Program-made: the position numbers and the translations under genes
Notes under the pieces: generated by a model
What the model was told of the DNA's origin: nothing
Seen by the model: the letters and a program-made list of their open reading frames with translations, nothing else
Database searches by the model: none
Shown here: positions 1 through 9,824 of the stretch, in pieces
How the letters are laid out: every line of letters begins with the position of its first letter
How positions within the stretch are numbered: the stretch's first letter is position 1
Source of the DNA: Spizellomyces punctatus DAOM BR117
Lineage: Eukaryota; Chytridiomycota; Chytridiomycetes; Spizellomycetales; Spizellomycetaceae
DNA: 64,000 nt
Assembly (NCBI RefSeq): GCF_000182565.1
Contig: NW_015971541.1
Coordinates: 396,067-460,066 of the forward strand
Direction: 5' to 3'

Positions 1-1
1 C

Positions 2-1609
2 ATGTCGGTGTGCCAATCGAGAGCATGGGACGCCAAAATAGTAACAAGTGCTTGGTGGGTCTATGATCATCAAGTGAGTAAGACTGCGCCAACCGGGGAA
101 TATTTGACGACTGGAAGTTTTATGATCAGAGGCAAGAAAAATTGGCTTCCTCCAGTCCAACTAGTTTATGGCTTTGGTATTCTGTTCAGAGTGGATGAGA
201 CTAGCGTGGGCCGACATTATTGGGAGAGAAGACCATGGGGTAGGGATGGTAACCAAGAGTTGGATGAACAGCCTCGGTTGGACAGCGTAGTGGATGGGAG
301 AGACGAAGGCAAGGCGGTGGATGGTGAGGATGAGGATGTGCTTAATCAGGTTGACGCGAATGTAAATTGCGATGAGCCTGTCAATGGTGCCAACAACATA
401 AATGCTCAACAATCAGAGGGACATTATGAAATGACGAAGAGCGACGATTCTCTGCTATCCATTCAGATGACAATAGAGGATAAGTATGGGCTAGCTGAAG
501 TCGGAGACGAGAATGAGCCACTCGATGGAGCGACGATTGAAACTTCGCTGGACGATGGCCAACAAAGCAAGAAATATCTAAGTGCTAAAGAGCGACGAGA
601 GATGAAGAAGCAGCGTAAGGGTGCGCCTGATTTGAACGAGTCGGATCGGTCTTCCGAGGCAGGATCAACAGCATCGACAAAAGCTCGTGGTTTGAAGAGC
701 AAGGGGAGTGCAAAGGTTGAACAACCCGAGCAGGAGAAGCAGCAAGCTATCCGAGGTAAAAAGGGAAAGTTAAAGAAACTGAAGGACAAGTATGCCGATC
801 AGGACGAGGAGGACCGTCAGCTGATGTTAGAGATTTTGGGGAGTAACAAGGGGCCACAACCGAAGGGCAAGAAAGCTAAAGCCCAGGCAGAGGCGGCTCG
901 GAAGCAAGCTGCACAGCACAAGCAACAGCGAAAATCGGATGTACCTAGAAGGATGCAACGGCTCGATCAGAATGCCGACACACGTATTACAAATCAGGAC
1001 GTGGAAGTACACCCAGAAGACGATGTAGCCTCTGCGGATGATGATACGGCACGTGCAGCAGATATGGAAGATGAGACAACACTGCCAAGCCGCCGAGGCT
1101 CAACGGCCTCAGACTCTGCCGAACTGCGACGGATGCTCGAAGAAGAAAATGTCGCGTTTCTCCCGGAAGAAGAATCCAACCTTACCTTTCTCGACTCTCT
1201 CACTGGCCAGCCCCATCCTGCTGATATTCTTCTTCACGCAATTCCAGTGTGCGCACCATGGTCCGCACTTCAGCGCTACAAATACAAGGTTAAGCTCCTC
1301 CCAGGCAGTCTGAAAAAAGGAAAGGCAACAAAATCTGCTGTATCTGCATTTGTGGCGATAGCAACAGACGAGGAAAGTCGTGCTGTAAGTAAGCGCGGTA
1401 GAGGACGAGGTGGAGAAACGAATAGTGTTGAAGATAACGATGGAGAAGAACAAAATTCAATTGTTGATGCAGCAAAAAGACAAAAGGATCTGATAAAGGC
1501 AATACCAGAGATGGAATTGATCAATTCGATGCTCGGGAAAGTTAAAGTCATGAGTGCTGTTGATACCACCAAAAAGGGTGGTAAAGGGGGTGGGAAGAAA
1601 GGCAGATGA
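2..1609 (+). CDS. RQC2: Ribosome quality control protein RQC2/NEMF (3' part)
   Basis: This is the C-terminal part of a NEMF/Tae2/Rqc2-family protein, cut by the left window edge, so the first ATG at base 2 is probably internal. The family binds 60S ribosomes carrying peptidyl-tRNA and, with the E3 ligase Listerin, marks stalled chains; it also adds C-terminal tails. The first 65 residues match the NFACT-R (DUF814) core, with the stretches SRAWDAKIVTSAWW and TGEYLTTGSFMIRGKKN. A long acidic and lysine-rich low-complexity linker follows. From about residue 400 comes the NFACT-C domain (HAIPVCAPWSALQRYKYKVKL). The tail ends in Gly/Lys repeats. No intron is needed in the visible part. It converges with the RHEB gene 134 bp away. 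The family call is secure. Confidence 0.93.
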   Translation: MSVCQSRAWDAKIVTSAWWVYDHQVSKTAPTGEYLTTGSFMIRGKKNWLPPVQLVYGFGILFRVDETSVGRHYWERRPWGRDGNQELDEQPRLDSVVDGRDEGKAVDGEDEDVLNQVDANVNCDEPVNGANNINAQQSEGHYEMTKSDDSLLSIQMTIEDKYGLAEVGDENEPLDGATIETSLDDGQQSKKYLSAKERREMKKQRKGAPDLNESDRSSEAGSTASTKARGLKSKGSAKVEQPEQEKQQAIRGKKGKLKKLKDKYADQDEEDRQLMLEILGSNKGPQPKGKKAKAQAEAARKQAAQHKQQRKSDVPRRMQRLDQNADTRITNQDVEVHPEDDVASADDDTARAADMEDETTLPSRRGSTASDSAELRRMLEEENVAFLPEEESNLTFLDSLTGQPHPADILLHAIPVCAPWSALQRYKYKVKLLPGSLKKGKATKSAVSAFVAIATDEESRAVSKRGRGRGGETNSVEDNDGEEQNSIVDAAKRQKDLIKAIPEMELINSMLGKVKVMSAVDTTKKGGKGGGKKGR

Positions 1610-1743
1610 GGGCGGGATTTCATGCATATGGAGTAAGATATAGCATATAATTTGTATTTACACGTACACACAATCGGTAGAGGAATAATCAAGAAACACA
1701 AGCGAAAGACTTTCTAGAGACATGCGTCCGGCAATCCTCGTTT

Positions 1744-2373
1744 TCATTGAATCATACACCCCTTCTTGGGCGGCTCTGCATCGCCTTTCGATTGCTTTTC
1801 AATCTCACTCAACATCGTTTCAAACGCCTTTGCTACGCCTTGATTCATTTTTGCACTGCACTCCACGAAAGAGCACCTCCATTCCTTCGCCAGTCTTTCC
1901 CCTTCTTCCGTTGAAACTTGTCTCTGCATTTGCAGATCTAACTTATTTGCTACCAGCACCATCGGAACCCATTCCATCCCAGTATAGTTCAGAATCTTAT
2001 CTCGAACAACTGAACACATTTCAAAGGACGCTCTGCTCGCAATCGAATATACAATGACGTAGCCATGAATCCCAAGGGCATGTTTGGAGTTCAAGATTGA
2101 ATACTCGTCTTGTCCTGCGGTGTCGTAGATTTCAAGCGCGTATTCTTGGTGAGTTGTTGGGTGACGGACAGTCTTTGTGAATGTATTCTCGATGGTTGGA
2201 TAGTATGTCTCCGCAAAATGGTTTTCGACAAATTGGACAGTTAGAGAGGACTTCCCGACTGCTCTGGAGCCTAGAACAGCTATTTTGCGCACCTATTTGG
2301 CAATATGAAATGAGTTTGCGAATGGTAGACTCTCGTTGAGTCTTCAGTAAAATACCTTCGGTGGGGATGCCAT
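1744..2373 (-). CDS. RHB1: Rheb-type small GTPase
   Basis: Small GTPase of the Rheb family, which activates TORC1 on endomembranes. Exons are 2356..2373 and 1744..2292, with a 63-bp GT-AG intron. The first exon gives only MASPPK and joins in phase to VRKIAVLG, giving 188 residues, the usual Rheb length. Seen in the protein: a P-loop GSRAVGKSS with Arg at the Ras G12 position, which is the Rheb hallmark; the effector region PTIENTFTK; DTAGQDEYS; NKLD; and SAK. It ends in CMIQ, a CaaX box for prenylation. A caller that ignores the 18-nt exon would start this gene at a GTG codon. Very sure of the family; the symbol follows fission yeast use. Confidence 0.93.
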
Positions 2374-2830
2374 CTCTCAGAAGCTAATCTCTTTCTATTC
2401 GCTAAGTTGCCGTCCTTTTATTCCTTAATGATGCTTCAGGATAATGTAAATTTCGAAACTATGGCCAGTAACCCTGAAGTTTCATTTCGAGCGTTTGCTG
2501 TTGGCAAATGAATGCGGATTGTATGACGTGTCTCCGCGCGACTTCACTTGACCATCAAACCACCATCCAACCACCATCAAAGTGCAATTGCAGTGCATAT
2601 CGTAAGCAAAGAGCATGTCGGAGAGTTCTGAGTTTCTATTTTGATACTTGCAAGAAGATTACGACAAGGAACACGGGAAACCCGCAGTTCACGAGATCGT
2701 GAGAGCATTGAGGTGGTGTCGTCGCGTTCCGTCTTTTGAGCTGCGAGTTTCTCGGTGCGTATTTTCCTGTTTCGTGCTTTACCTGCTACAACTAGCTTCC
2801 CTTTATTGTTTCTCCACGAAGAGGGTCAAC
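2374..2830. other. Intergenic, RHEB/syntaxin divergent promoter
   Basis: The space between two divergently transcribed genes. I see no further gene. It contains a duplicated CCACCATC-type stretch around 2558-2578. It presumably holds both promoters. Confidence 0.5.
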
Positions 2831-4086
2831 ATGCGTGACCGAATGCTAGACCTAAAGGTAAAGGTCCGATGTGAACATGTTTATCACGGTGCTTGTAGGA
2901 TGACGTCCTTCTAGGGGCAAACCCCAGCAGATAGCTCACCTCTCCGAGAGACCGTTGAAGAGGCCGCACCATCCGCGAAGAAAGGCAAGGAAGAGAAAAA
3001 GGACAAGAAAAAGGGCGATGCACTCCATCAACCAGACCTGGAAAAAGGGGAAGGCGGAGAAAGTCCTGCCATGAGAGCCTTCTTCGACGAGATATCGTCA
3101 ATCAAAGATCAGATTGCCGCGATTCGACGGAATATTGAGAATATTGAAGGACTACATCAAAAGGCGCTGAATATAATCAGTGATGAGGAAACAAAACAGA
3201 ATGCCAAGGAGCTGGACAGGGTGATGGACCGAACGAACAAGCTGTCAGCGGAAATACGGGCCAAGTTGAAGGCCATGGATGGGGACAACAAAGCCATGGC
3301 CAAAAAGCCTGGACAGGAAAGCGATGCGCGAATCCGGATCAGCCAGGTACTCACACACTCTCATGTGCATCTGCCCGCATATAACAAACTTTGCTCTTGT
3401 CCTTTTTTGGGCAACCCATTAGCACGGCGCAACAACCAAAAAATTCCTGGATGTCATGAATGACTATAAAGCCATCCAAACAAAGTATCAAGAAAAATAC
3501 AAGCAACGACTTCAACGGCAATTCCTTATTGTCAAACCACAAGCGACTCCCGAAGAAGTTGACAAGATGATGGACGGACAGCAAGGGCCCATTTTTGCAC
3601 AACAGATAATGCAATCGGGACAGAGGGGAGAGGCACGACGGGCTTTACAGGACATTCAGGACCGACATCAAGACATCATTCGGATTGAACAAAGCATTAT
3701 TGTCAGTTTCCGCGCGAAATTGTTGACTTGTGTTCGTAATGAAACTTACCCTCGATTATCTGAATTCAGGAACTGCAACAATTGTTCATGGACATGGCAG
3801 TGTTGGTCAGCGCTCAGGGGGAGATGTTGAACCAAATCGAGGTGCATGTCAGCAATGCCGCGGAACACACAGAACAAGGCACACAAGCGCTTTCCAAGGC
3901 AATAAAACTACAGAAAAAGAGCAGAAAAAAGATGTGCATTATCATTTGCTGCTTGTTGCTACTGTGCGTGGCAGTGGCATTGGCAGTCTATTTTGGTGAG
4001 TTTTATTATTCTGCGGATAGCCAACCTGCTTAGTACTAAGATCAGCAACTTATTTCTGCGACTTTGCAGGAATTGGCAGAAAATAA
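2831..4086 (+). CDS. Plasma-membrane syntaxin (t-SNARE, Sso1/Syntaxin-1 type)
   Basis: Qa-SNARE of the exocytic syntaxin class, which pairs with SNAP-25 and synaptobrevin for fusion at the plasma membrane. Five exons keep phase: 2831..2857, 2915..3346, 3423..3701, 3770..3995 and 4070..4086. Residues 1-9 are MRDRMLDLK, like other syntaxin-1 N-peptides. A charged Lys-rich spacer follows, then the Habc bundle ([12 protein letters not shown]). The SNARE helix is around [33 protein letters not shown], with the zero-layer Gln in the expected place. The protein ends with a basic KKSRKK and one membrane helix ([21 protein letters not shown]), then IGRK. The last exon codes for six residues only. The class is secure; which of Sso1 or other paralogues it matches is not. 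Confidence 0.9.
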
Positions 4087-4547
4087 TCTTCCTGGCGCAA
4101 AAGAGACTCGATTCAGATTGATGGAATATATAAGATTGATAGTAGAGGATTGGTCGGGGGTGGCATCGATTTTCGATTTTCAAGTTATTGTCAATAATGA
4201 TAAGCTGTAGGTAAAGCCGGTATTGCAAGTTTCAAATTGTGGTAGTGAGGTGCAAGCGCTGCACGAAGTTCCGTGTGCCATGAATGTTTAATGAAAACAA
4301 CAGGCGAAGTGCTATTGATCGACTTCTATGGCGATCGTTACCGCCATGTTCAATTGCGGCTGCATTAAAATATCATTCCCGAGAGCCCAGCCTTCCTATT
4401 CTGCATGTGAGCGCATGTCCAACGTCCAACGTAATCAATCGTGCTGTGCCCTAACTTTGCGGCCCGGTCACGTTGCTCACCACTGTCACCTAATACACTA
4501 CTGCTTTGAAACGTCGACATTTGCTCAGAATATTTGGCGTATATACA
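4087..4547. other. Intergenic, upstream of TAF6
   Basis: No gene was recognised here. A 105-codon frame runs over the TAF6 first exon and intron but has no family features. The space probably carries the syntaxin 3' end and the TAF6 promoter. Confidence 0.4.
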
Positions 4548-6402
4548 ATGAGCGTTCTAGCCAAGGAGAGCGTCCAGGTAAACAAGACATATACTTGTCA
4601 TATCATATTGAACTGCACTTCATGTTCTCTCAACCTGTCGCGTAGGCCATTGCAGATACAGCTGGAATCTCACTGAAGGACGAAATTGCCAATGCGCTTG
4701 TCCAGGATGTAGAGTACAGATTACGGGAGATCATTCATGTATGACGATTCGTCGTTTCGAACACTTGCTCGATACCGACCGAGGTTTCCTTTTAGGAAGC
4801 TGGAAAGTTTATGCGCCATGCCAAACGGCAAAAGCTCCACTCGGATGATATTAATTATGCCCTTCGTGTGCGGAATGTGGAGGTCAGTATTCGTTACATA
4901 AGGTGCGACGATGGCCGTCTGATTAGTTACTGGAAAATACGAACAGCCATTATATGGGTGGGAATCAGGCAAATCGTCTCGGTTCAACCTGATCACGCAA
5001 GGCACACAGCAAATATATTATGTCGAGGACCAGGAGCTGGATTTGGAAGACATCTTAAATGCACCATTACCTCCTGTTCCCTTGGAGGTTACCTATACTG
5101 GTGAGTGGAATTGTGCAAAGAAATCAGTAACATGGAGGCTCATACGTGTGGATAATGTTCTCAGCTCATTGGCTGGCCATTGACGGAGTTCAACCTGCCA
5201 TTGTTCAAAATCCTACACCTGCTGGTATGTTTGTCCGTATATTTTCTTGATAGCTGCCATGGCTCGCTAAAGCATAGCCCGCTCAGAGTTGCAAGAGCGT
5301 AAACTCAAACCTGCCACCGCCGCACCAGCTCCGGCGGAACAGATCTCTGCTCCAGTTTCCATAAGCGGGGAAGCGCCAGCAGAAACATTGGTGAAAGCCG
5401 TTCTCACGAAAGAATTGCAGATTTACTACGAGAAGGTCACTGAAGCTGTGACGAGTGGCTCAGAAGAATTGCGATCTTTGGCTGTTGAGAGCATCTCGAA
5501 GGATCCAGGAATTCAGCCCTTACTCCCCTACCTGATCCAATTCATCGCTGAGCAAGTACGTAGACAGGGTACATATACATTTGGCAGCCATTTGACGCTT
5601 GTCCCTAGGTCACCCAAAATATGCGCAAACTCGATATAACCCATTCAATGATGCGCTTAATAAGAGCAATCTTGCATAATAACAACCTCTTCGTCGAACC
5701 ATATGTAAGAGTCACATACACCGACCGTTTTATGGAAGACTTATCATACTCACATTGATCAATATTTGTCATTTCTAGCTACATCAACTCATCCCCAATA
5801 TTCTAACATGTATTGTGGCAAAGAGATTATGTGCAGATCCAGCAACAGATGATCACTGGACGCTTCGAACATATGCTGCCAAATTAATATCGTACATATG
5901 CAATCAATATGGAGCGACGTATCAAAGCCTGCAACCCCGCATCACCAAGACATTATTGCGGGCATTTCTGGATCCTCTTAAGCCGCTAAGTACGAACTAC
6001 GGAGCGATTGTAGGTCTAGCAGCCCTAGGACCAGAGGCAGTGCGAGTACTGTTACTACCCAACGTGAAAGCATTTGGGGATCGCATACAGGACGATTTGA
6101 ATGCAATGGAAGATGACGGTCCTCAAGCGGTTCGAAAGATGGAAGCCGAGAAGTGTCGGGAAGCCTTGGTGGTGAGCATATGAATTTCTGTCATTTCTAT
6201 GCATTTCCGTTGTTTCTAAGTCGTGACCGATGTCTAGGGAACTGTCGCGGATCACATTCGGCGGGACATGGAGGAGAGAAGAAATAGTGGGCAATTAGTC
6301 ACCGAGGGAGATGCTCTACTGGAGGAAGTTCGGTCATCATACGGCTTTTTGGCTCATAGCATATGGCATGAGCTGTACCCTTCGGCCAACGGGTTAAGAT
6401 AA
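4548..6402 (+). CDS. TAF6: Transcription initiation factor TFIID subunit 6 (TAF6)
   Basis: Histone-fold subunit of TFIID that pairs with TAF9. Nine exons join in phase: 4548..4577, 4646..4738, 4796..4882, 4947..5100, 5165..5224, 5287..5555, 5609..5704, 5779..6171 and 6238..6402. The N-terminal histone fold includes MSVLAKESVQ, DEIANALVQDVEYRLREII and FMRHAKRQKLHSDDINYAL. The link motif PLYGWES follows, as in other TAF6 proteins. The C-terminal HEAT-repeat domain (TAF6C) is seen in LPYLIQFIAEQV, NLFVEPYLHQLIPNILTCIV and WTLRTYAAKLI. The predicted length, about 450 residues, is close to yeast Taf6. The gene converges on the MgtE-type gene, with 69 bp between their stop codons. Confidence 0.94.
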
Positions 6403-6471
6403 AACCGTCTTTGCCTTGGAATTAATTTAAAAAGCTGGCAAAAGTAGTAACACCAGAGTCCCAGTTGCGCG

Positions 6472-7768
6472 CTAATCGCTCGTCGTATTTACAGGTCCTG
6501 GTAAGAACTTGCTAGCTAAACCAAGGTAAGCAGAATACGCGACCATGTCCTGAACGGCAGTCTCAAAGGGCCCAGCCGTTAATGCTGGATCTACACCTAA
6601 CTTCTTGAACAACATCGGCCCGAGACACCCAACAATACCCCCAAATGACGAGCTAATCAAGATACTGAATCCCGTCACTAATGCAAAACTCAAGCTTTTA
6701 CTCCACGCTAGTCCTATTCCAATCAGGGCAAAACAGGATACGACTGCAATGACGAGCGCCGAAAAAAACTGTAGTAGGATTAGGACTGTAATGAAATTCG
6801 CCGTGTCCGTTCTAGGAATGCACCTACTTCTTTAAGCATAACTCGCATTACGTCCTGCCAGTCAGAATTTGATGCATGGCCCGTTGCAAGAGCACGAAGT
6901 GTGGTTGTGGATGCTTGGAGGCCGATATTACCTAACCATGATTATGCAATTCAGTATTGTAATGGAATGGAAAACGTTAAACAGAAAGATCAGGATGGAT
7001 GTACCAGACATGCTTGATAATACTGGTGTGAAGGCTGTCAGTAGGATATGTCGATCTAAGACGTCTGCATAACTTGACACTATTGCGCCCACGAGCATTT
7101 CTAGCAGTAGGGTCGTGAGGATAGCGGGAGATCGGTAAAGGGCAACTTTGTAAAATGGGGTTCTGCATAAAGTAAAGAGCAGTGGAAATGAGAACATGTA
7201 GTATCGACCCACAGCCCAAACTATCCGATTGCACATTGGCAACCTTACCAACCTCAATAATTTCCTACCTCTGCAGCTTTCGAGCATCGTCCGTCTTTAA
7301 TAGATAATCCAATCTTGCCCGACATAGTTCTTGTGCGTCATCCAAATTCGCTTGATGCAGGATGAGATTGAGGAATTCTTGCTCTGGCAACTGCTCTGCT
7401 CCTCGCTTTTCCCTACTGTCTGAGCCAAATCTTCGTGGACTGGTTGCGCCCGTGAGCAATGACACAACAGCGGTCCCTTCGTCGTGTCCCAAACCGTCCT
7501 CTTCGATATCTCCATCTTCCTCGACTTCCAAGCTTCTACGTAATGGTACAAAGGTCTTGGATGTGCTGATAGTGAGGGGTTCTGCACTTCGTCTTCGTAC
7601 GTGCTTTGTATGTGTCCTCCTGGCATTTGCCTCGGCACCTGAGAAAGTCGCAAACACGAGTGGATCGTCAAAGTCAGACTGCGGCGATGGGGACCGTGAT
7701 GTCCGCGAGAGGGGGTTGAGTGCTACATATGAACCACCGTCATTTCCAAAGAAGCGTGAAGAAGACAT
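6472..7768 (-). CDS. MgtE/SLC41-type divalent cation transporter
   Basis: Membrane protein of the MgtE/SLC41 family, which moves Mg2+ or related ions. Exons are 7269..7768, 7005..7162, 6828..6931 and 6472..6768, all phase-consistent, giving about 350 residues. The first 165 residues are Ser/Arg/acid-rich and likely cytosolic. The membrane domain follows, with LLLEMLVGAIVSSYADVL, then TPVLSSMSGNIGLQAST (the conserved pore-region signature is spread over an exon junction), then LVIAVVSCFALIGIGLAW. Near the end comes GVDPALTAGPFETAVQD, a strong family signature. Only one MgtE domain is present, whereas animal SLC41 proteins have two. No CBS domains are seen. It is on the same strand as threonine synthase, 186 bp downstream. 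Confidence 0.87.
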
Positions 7769-7953
7769 GGTAGTTTGGTCAAAGAAATGCGGTTCCGCGG
7801 TGAAACTTCAGGTCGGGACTATCGAAGAGTGGTCTGCTGTGCCACCAGATTGCAAGGATCACAGCCCAGAATATGTCAAATACAAAACTGAACTTTCGAG
7901 TAGCGACAGAAAATTGCTATTGCAATATAGTTGATTCATATAATACATCCATT

Positions 7954-9675
7954 TTAAATCTTTGCGGCCGCCACGGCTGGAAAACCAGCTCCTACTTTCT
8001 CCTCTATAGTGTTCCTCACTCCTTCTAGCCCAAGTTCCTTCTTTCCTCCGTCAGTCGAGATGTCTACGCAGCGTTTTGGCAGTCCTTCCAATTCCACTAG
8101 CTGACGTGGGGCAATATCTGCATAACTAACTGCCTTAAACCCTCTCTGTAATGAAGTATTCGGTACATTCTCATTTATCGCCTTCAGCACAGCCTCAGGG
8201 AATTTGCCGGGGCTTGCAGTGGATAAGCAGATGGTATAGGCAGTAGCGGATCCTCCGTTCTGAATGAAATTCTCCGCAGCCACAACTCCAACCGCCGTGT
8301 GAGGGTCCAGTACATAAGCCGGGCATCCCGAATCTGCGCCGGCATGTGAAGGGGTGGGCTCATAAGGCAGGCTGAACTGGTGGTGATAATATCGTTGTAT
8401 GGCGTCCGTAGTCTGTGCGTCAGACGTGCAAAATGACGAGAAAACCTCCTTTGCACGGGCGAGTACATCTTCCGGAACGCTGAAACCACCCTTCGCTTTT
8501 AAGTCGGACATCCATTGAGCGATAGTGGCACTGGCGACTTGCGCCTTTTCTTCCGTCTCAGCGTCCGCTCCTGTATGTCGACCATCGCCTCGGGAAAGGT
8601 ACCATATGAGTCGCTCAAAGTTCGAGCTCACTAAAATGTCCATAGCAGGAGACAGAGTTTGTCGTACTTCTTCATCCCCAGAGCCGGCCTTCTTCTTCTC
8701 GTATCTTCCGGTCTGGAAGAATCGATGTAGGATGTCGTTCTCATTAGTAGCAACAATAAGTCTTTCAATCGGAAGACCCATTCGGACGGCATAATACCCT
8801 GCCAGAATATCGCCAAAATTTCCAGTGGGCACACTGTATTGAACTTTGGTCAACGCTGCATAACTTGTTGCACCGGAAGGCGCACCAATGCGCTTTAACA
8901 GTGTGAAGTACGAGTAGAAGTAGTAGGTGGTTTGAGCAAGGATACGTGCCCAGTTGATCGAGTTGATGGCAGCAAGGTGGAATCGTCGCCGAAATGGTTC
9001 GTCTCCGAAGAGTGTCTTTACAATATCCTGACAATCGTCAAAGGTACCTTCCACAGCCACGTTGTGGACATTTTCATCGAGAACACTGGTCATCTGCTGC
9101 TCTTGCACAGGCGAGATACGACCTTTGGGGTGAAGAATGAAGACATTTACATTCTTCTTCCCTCGCAGCCCATAGATGGCAGCACCACCGGTGTCTCCAC
9201 TGGTGGCCCCCAACACAGTGATGCCATATTGCTCAACACTTCCTCTGTTCCTTCTGGCTAGAAAGTACTCGAACAGATTCCCGAGAACCTGCAATGCCAC
9301 ATCCTTGAAGGCAAATGTAGGCCCACGGAAGAGCTCCAACACATAGAGATTATCGAAGTTGTGATTGCCTAGTTCTGGCCGCACGTTAGGCAACTTTGTC
9401 AATGGAGTGACTTCCGGGGTAGAAAAGGTGGCGAATGAGCGAGTCAATATATCCTCCAGATCCTTGTCGGGTATTTCCTGCTCTGCAATGAATTTGCGAA
9501 AGATCTTAGCTGCCAGCTTTGGAAAGGGCAGGTCTGCCCACGAGAGGATCTCAGAGAGTGGCACTGTAGGAACATGGTGTGGAATGTAAAGTCCTCCGTC
9601 GGTCGCCAGACCTTCAAAGACCGCCTCCTCAAAAGAGAGGTTCGTTGACTTCCCTCTCGTTGAACGGTAACGCAT
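7954..9675 (-). CDS. THR4: Threonine synthase
   Basis: PLP enzyme that turns O-phosphohomoserine into threonine, the last step of threonine synthesis. It is a single exon of 573 residues. The start MRYRSTRGKSTNLSFEEAV is the typical fungal threonine synthase N-terminus. The PLP-lysine region is FRGPTFAFKDVALQ, with GATSGDTGGAA and VPTGNFGDILAGY as cofactor and substrate sites. It is somewhat longer than the yeast enzyme (about 514 residues). I see no break. It lies between the TSNAXIP1-like gene and the MgtE-type gene, all three on the minus strand, but nothing suggests co-regulation. Confidence 0.96.
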   Translation of the reverse strand: MRYRSTRGKSTNLSFEEAVFEGLATDGGLYIPHHVPTVPLSEILSWADLPFPKLAAKIFRKFIAEQEIPDKDLEDILTRSFATFSTPEVTPLTKLPNVRPELGNHNFDNLYVLELFRGPTFAFKDVALQVLGNLFEYFLARRNRGSVEQYGITVLGATSGDTGGAAIYGLRGKKNVNVFILHPKGRISPVQEQQMTSVLDENVHNVAVEGTFDDCQDIVKTLFGDEPFRRRFHLAAINSINWARILAQTTYYFYSYFTLLKRIGAPSGATSYAALTKVQYSVPTGNFGDILAGYYAVRMGLPIERLIVATNENDILHRFFQTGRYEKKKAGSGDEEVRQTLSPAMDILVSSNFERLIWYLSRGDGRHTGADAETEEKAQVASATIAQWMSDLKAKGGFSVPEDVLARAKEVFSSFCTSDAQTTDAIQRYYHHQFSLPYEPTPSHAGADSGCPAYVLDPHTAVGVVAAENFIQNGGSATAYTICLSTASPGKFPEAVLKAINENVPNTSLQRGFKAVSYADIAPRQLVELEGLPKRCVDISTDGGKKELGLEGVRNTIEEKVGAGFPAVAAAKI

Positions 9676-9824
9676 TGCAATCTAGATTTTTGTGGGATGG
9701 AACACGAGAAAACCTTCCCCACCGCAAGCTACTGGAGTGTCTCAAAGATCTGGCCAGATATGGTTTCAGATGGTTTAGATGACTCCAACCAAATATTCAC
9801 ATTTCATATTATGTAAGCGTTTAC

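Noticed and set aside
1276-1701. Long minus frames over the RQC2 gene
   Set aside because: They are antisense shadows of the coding frame, rich in Ser/Leu/Pro and without family features.
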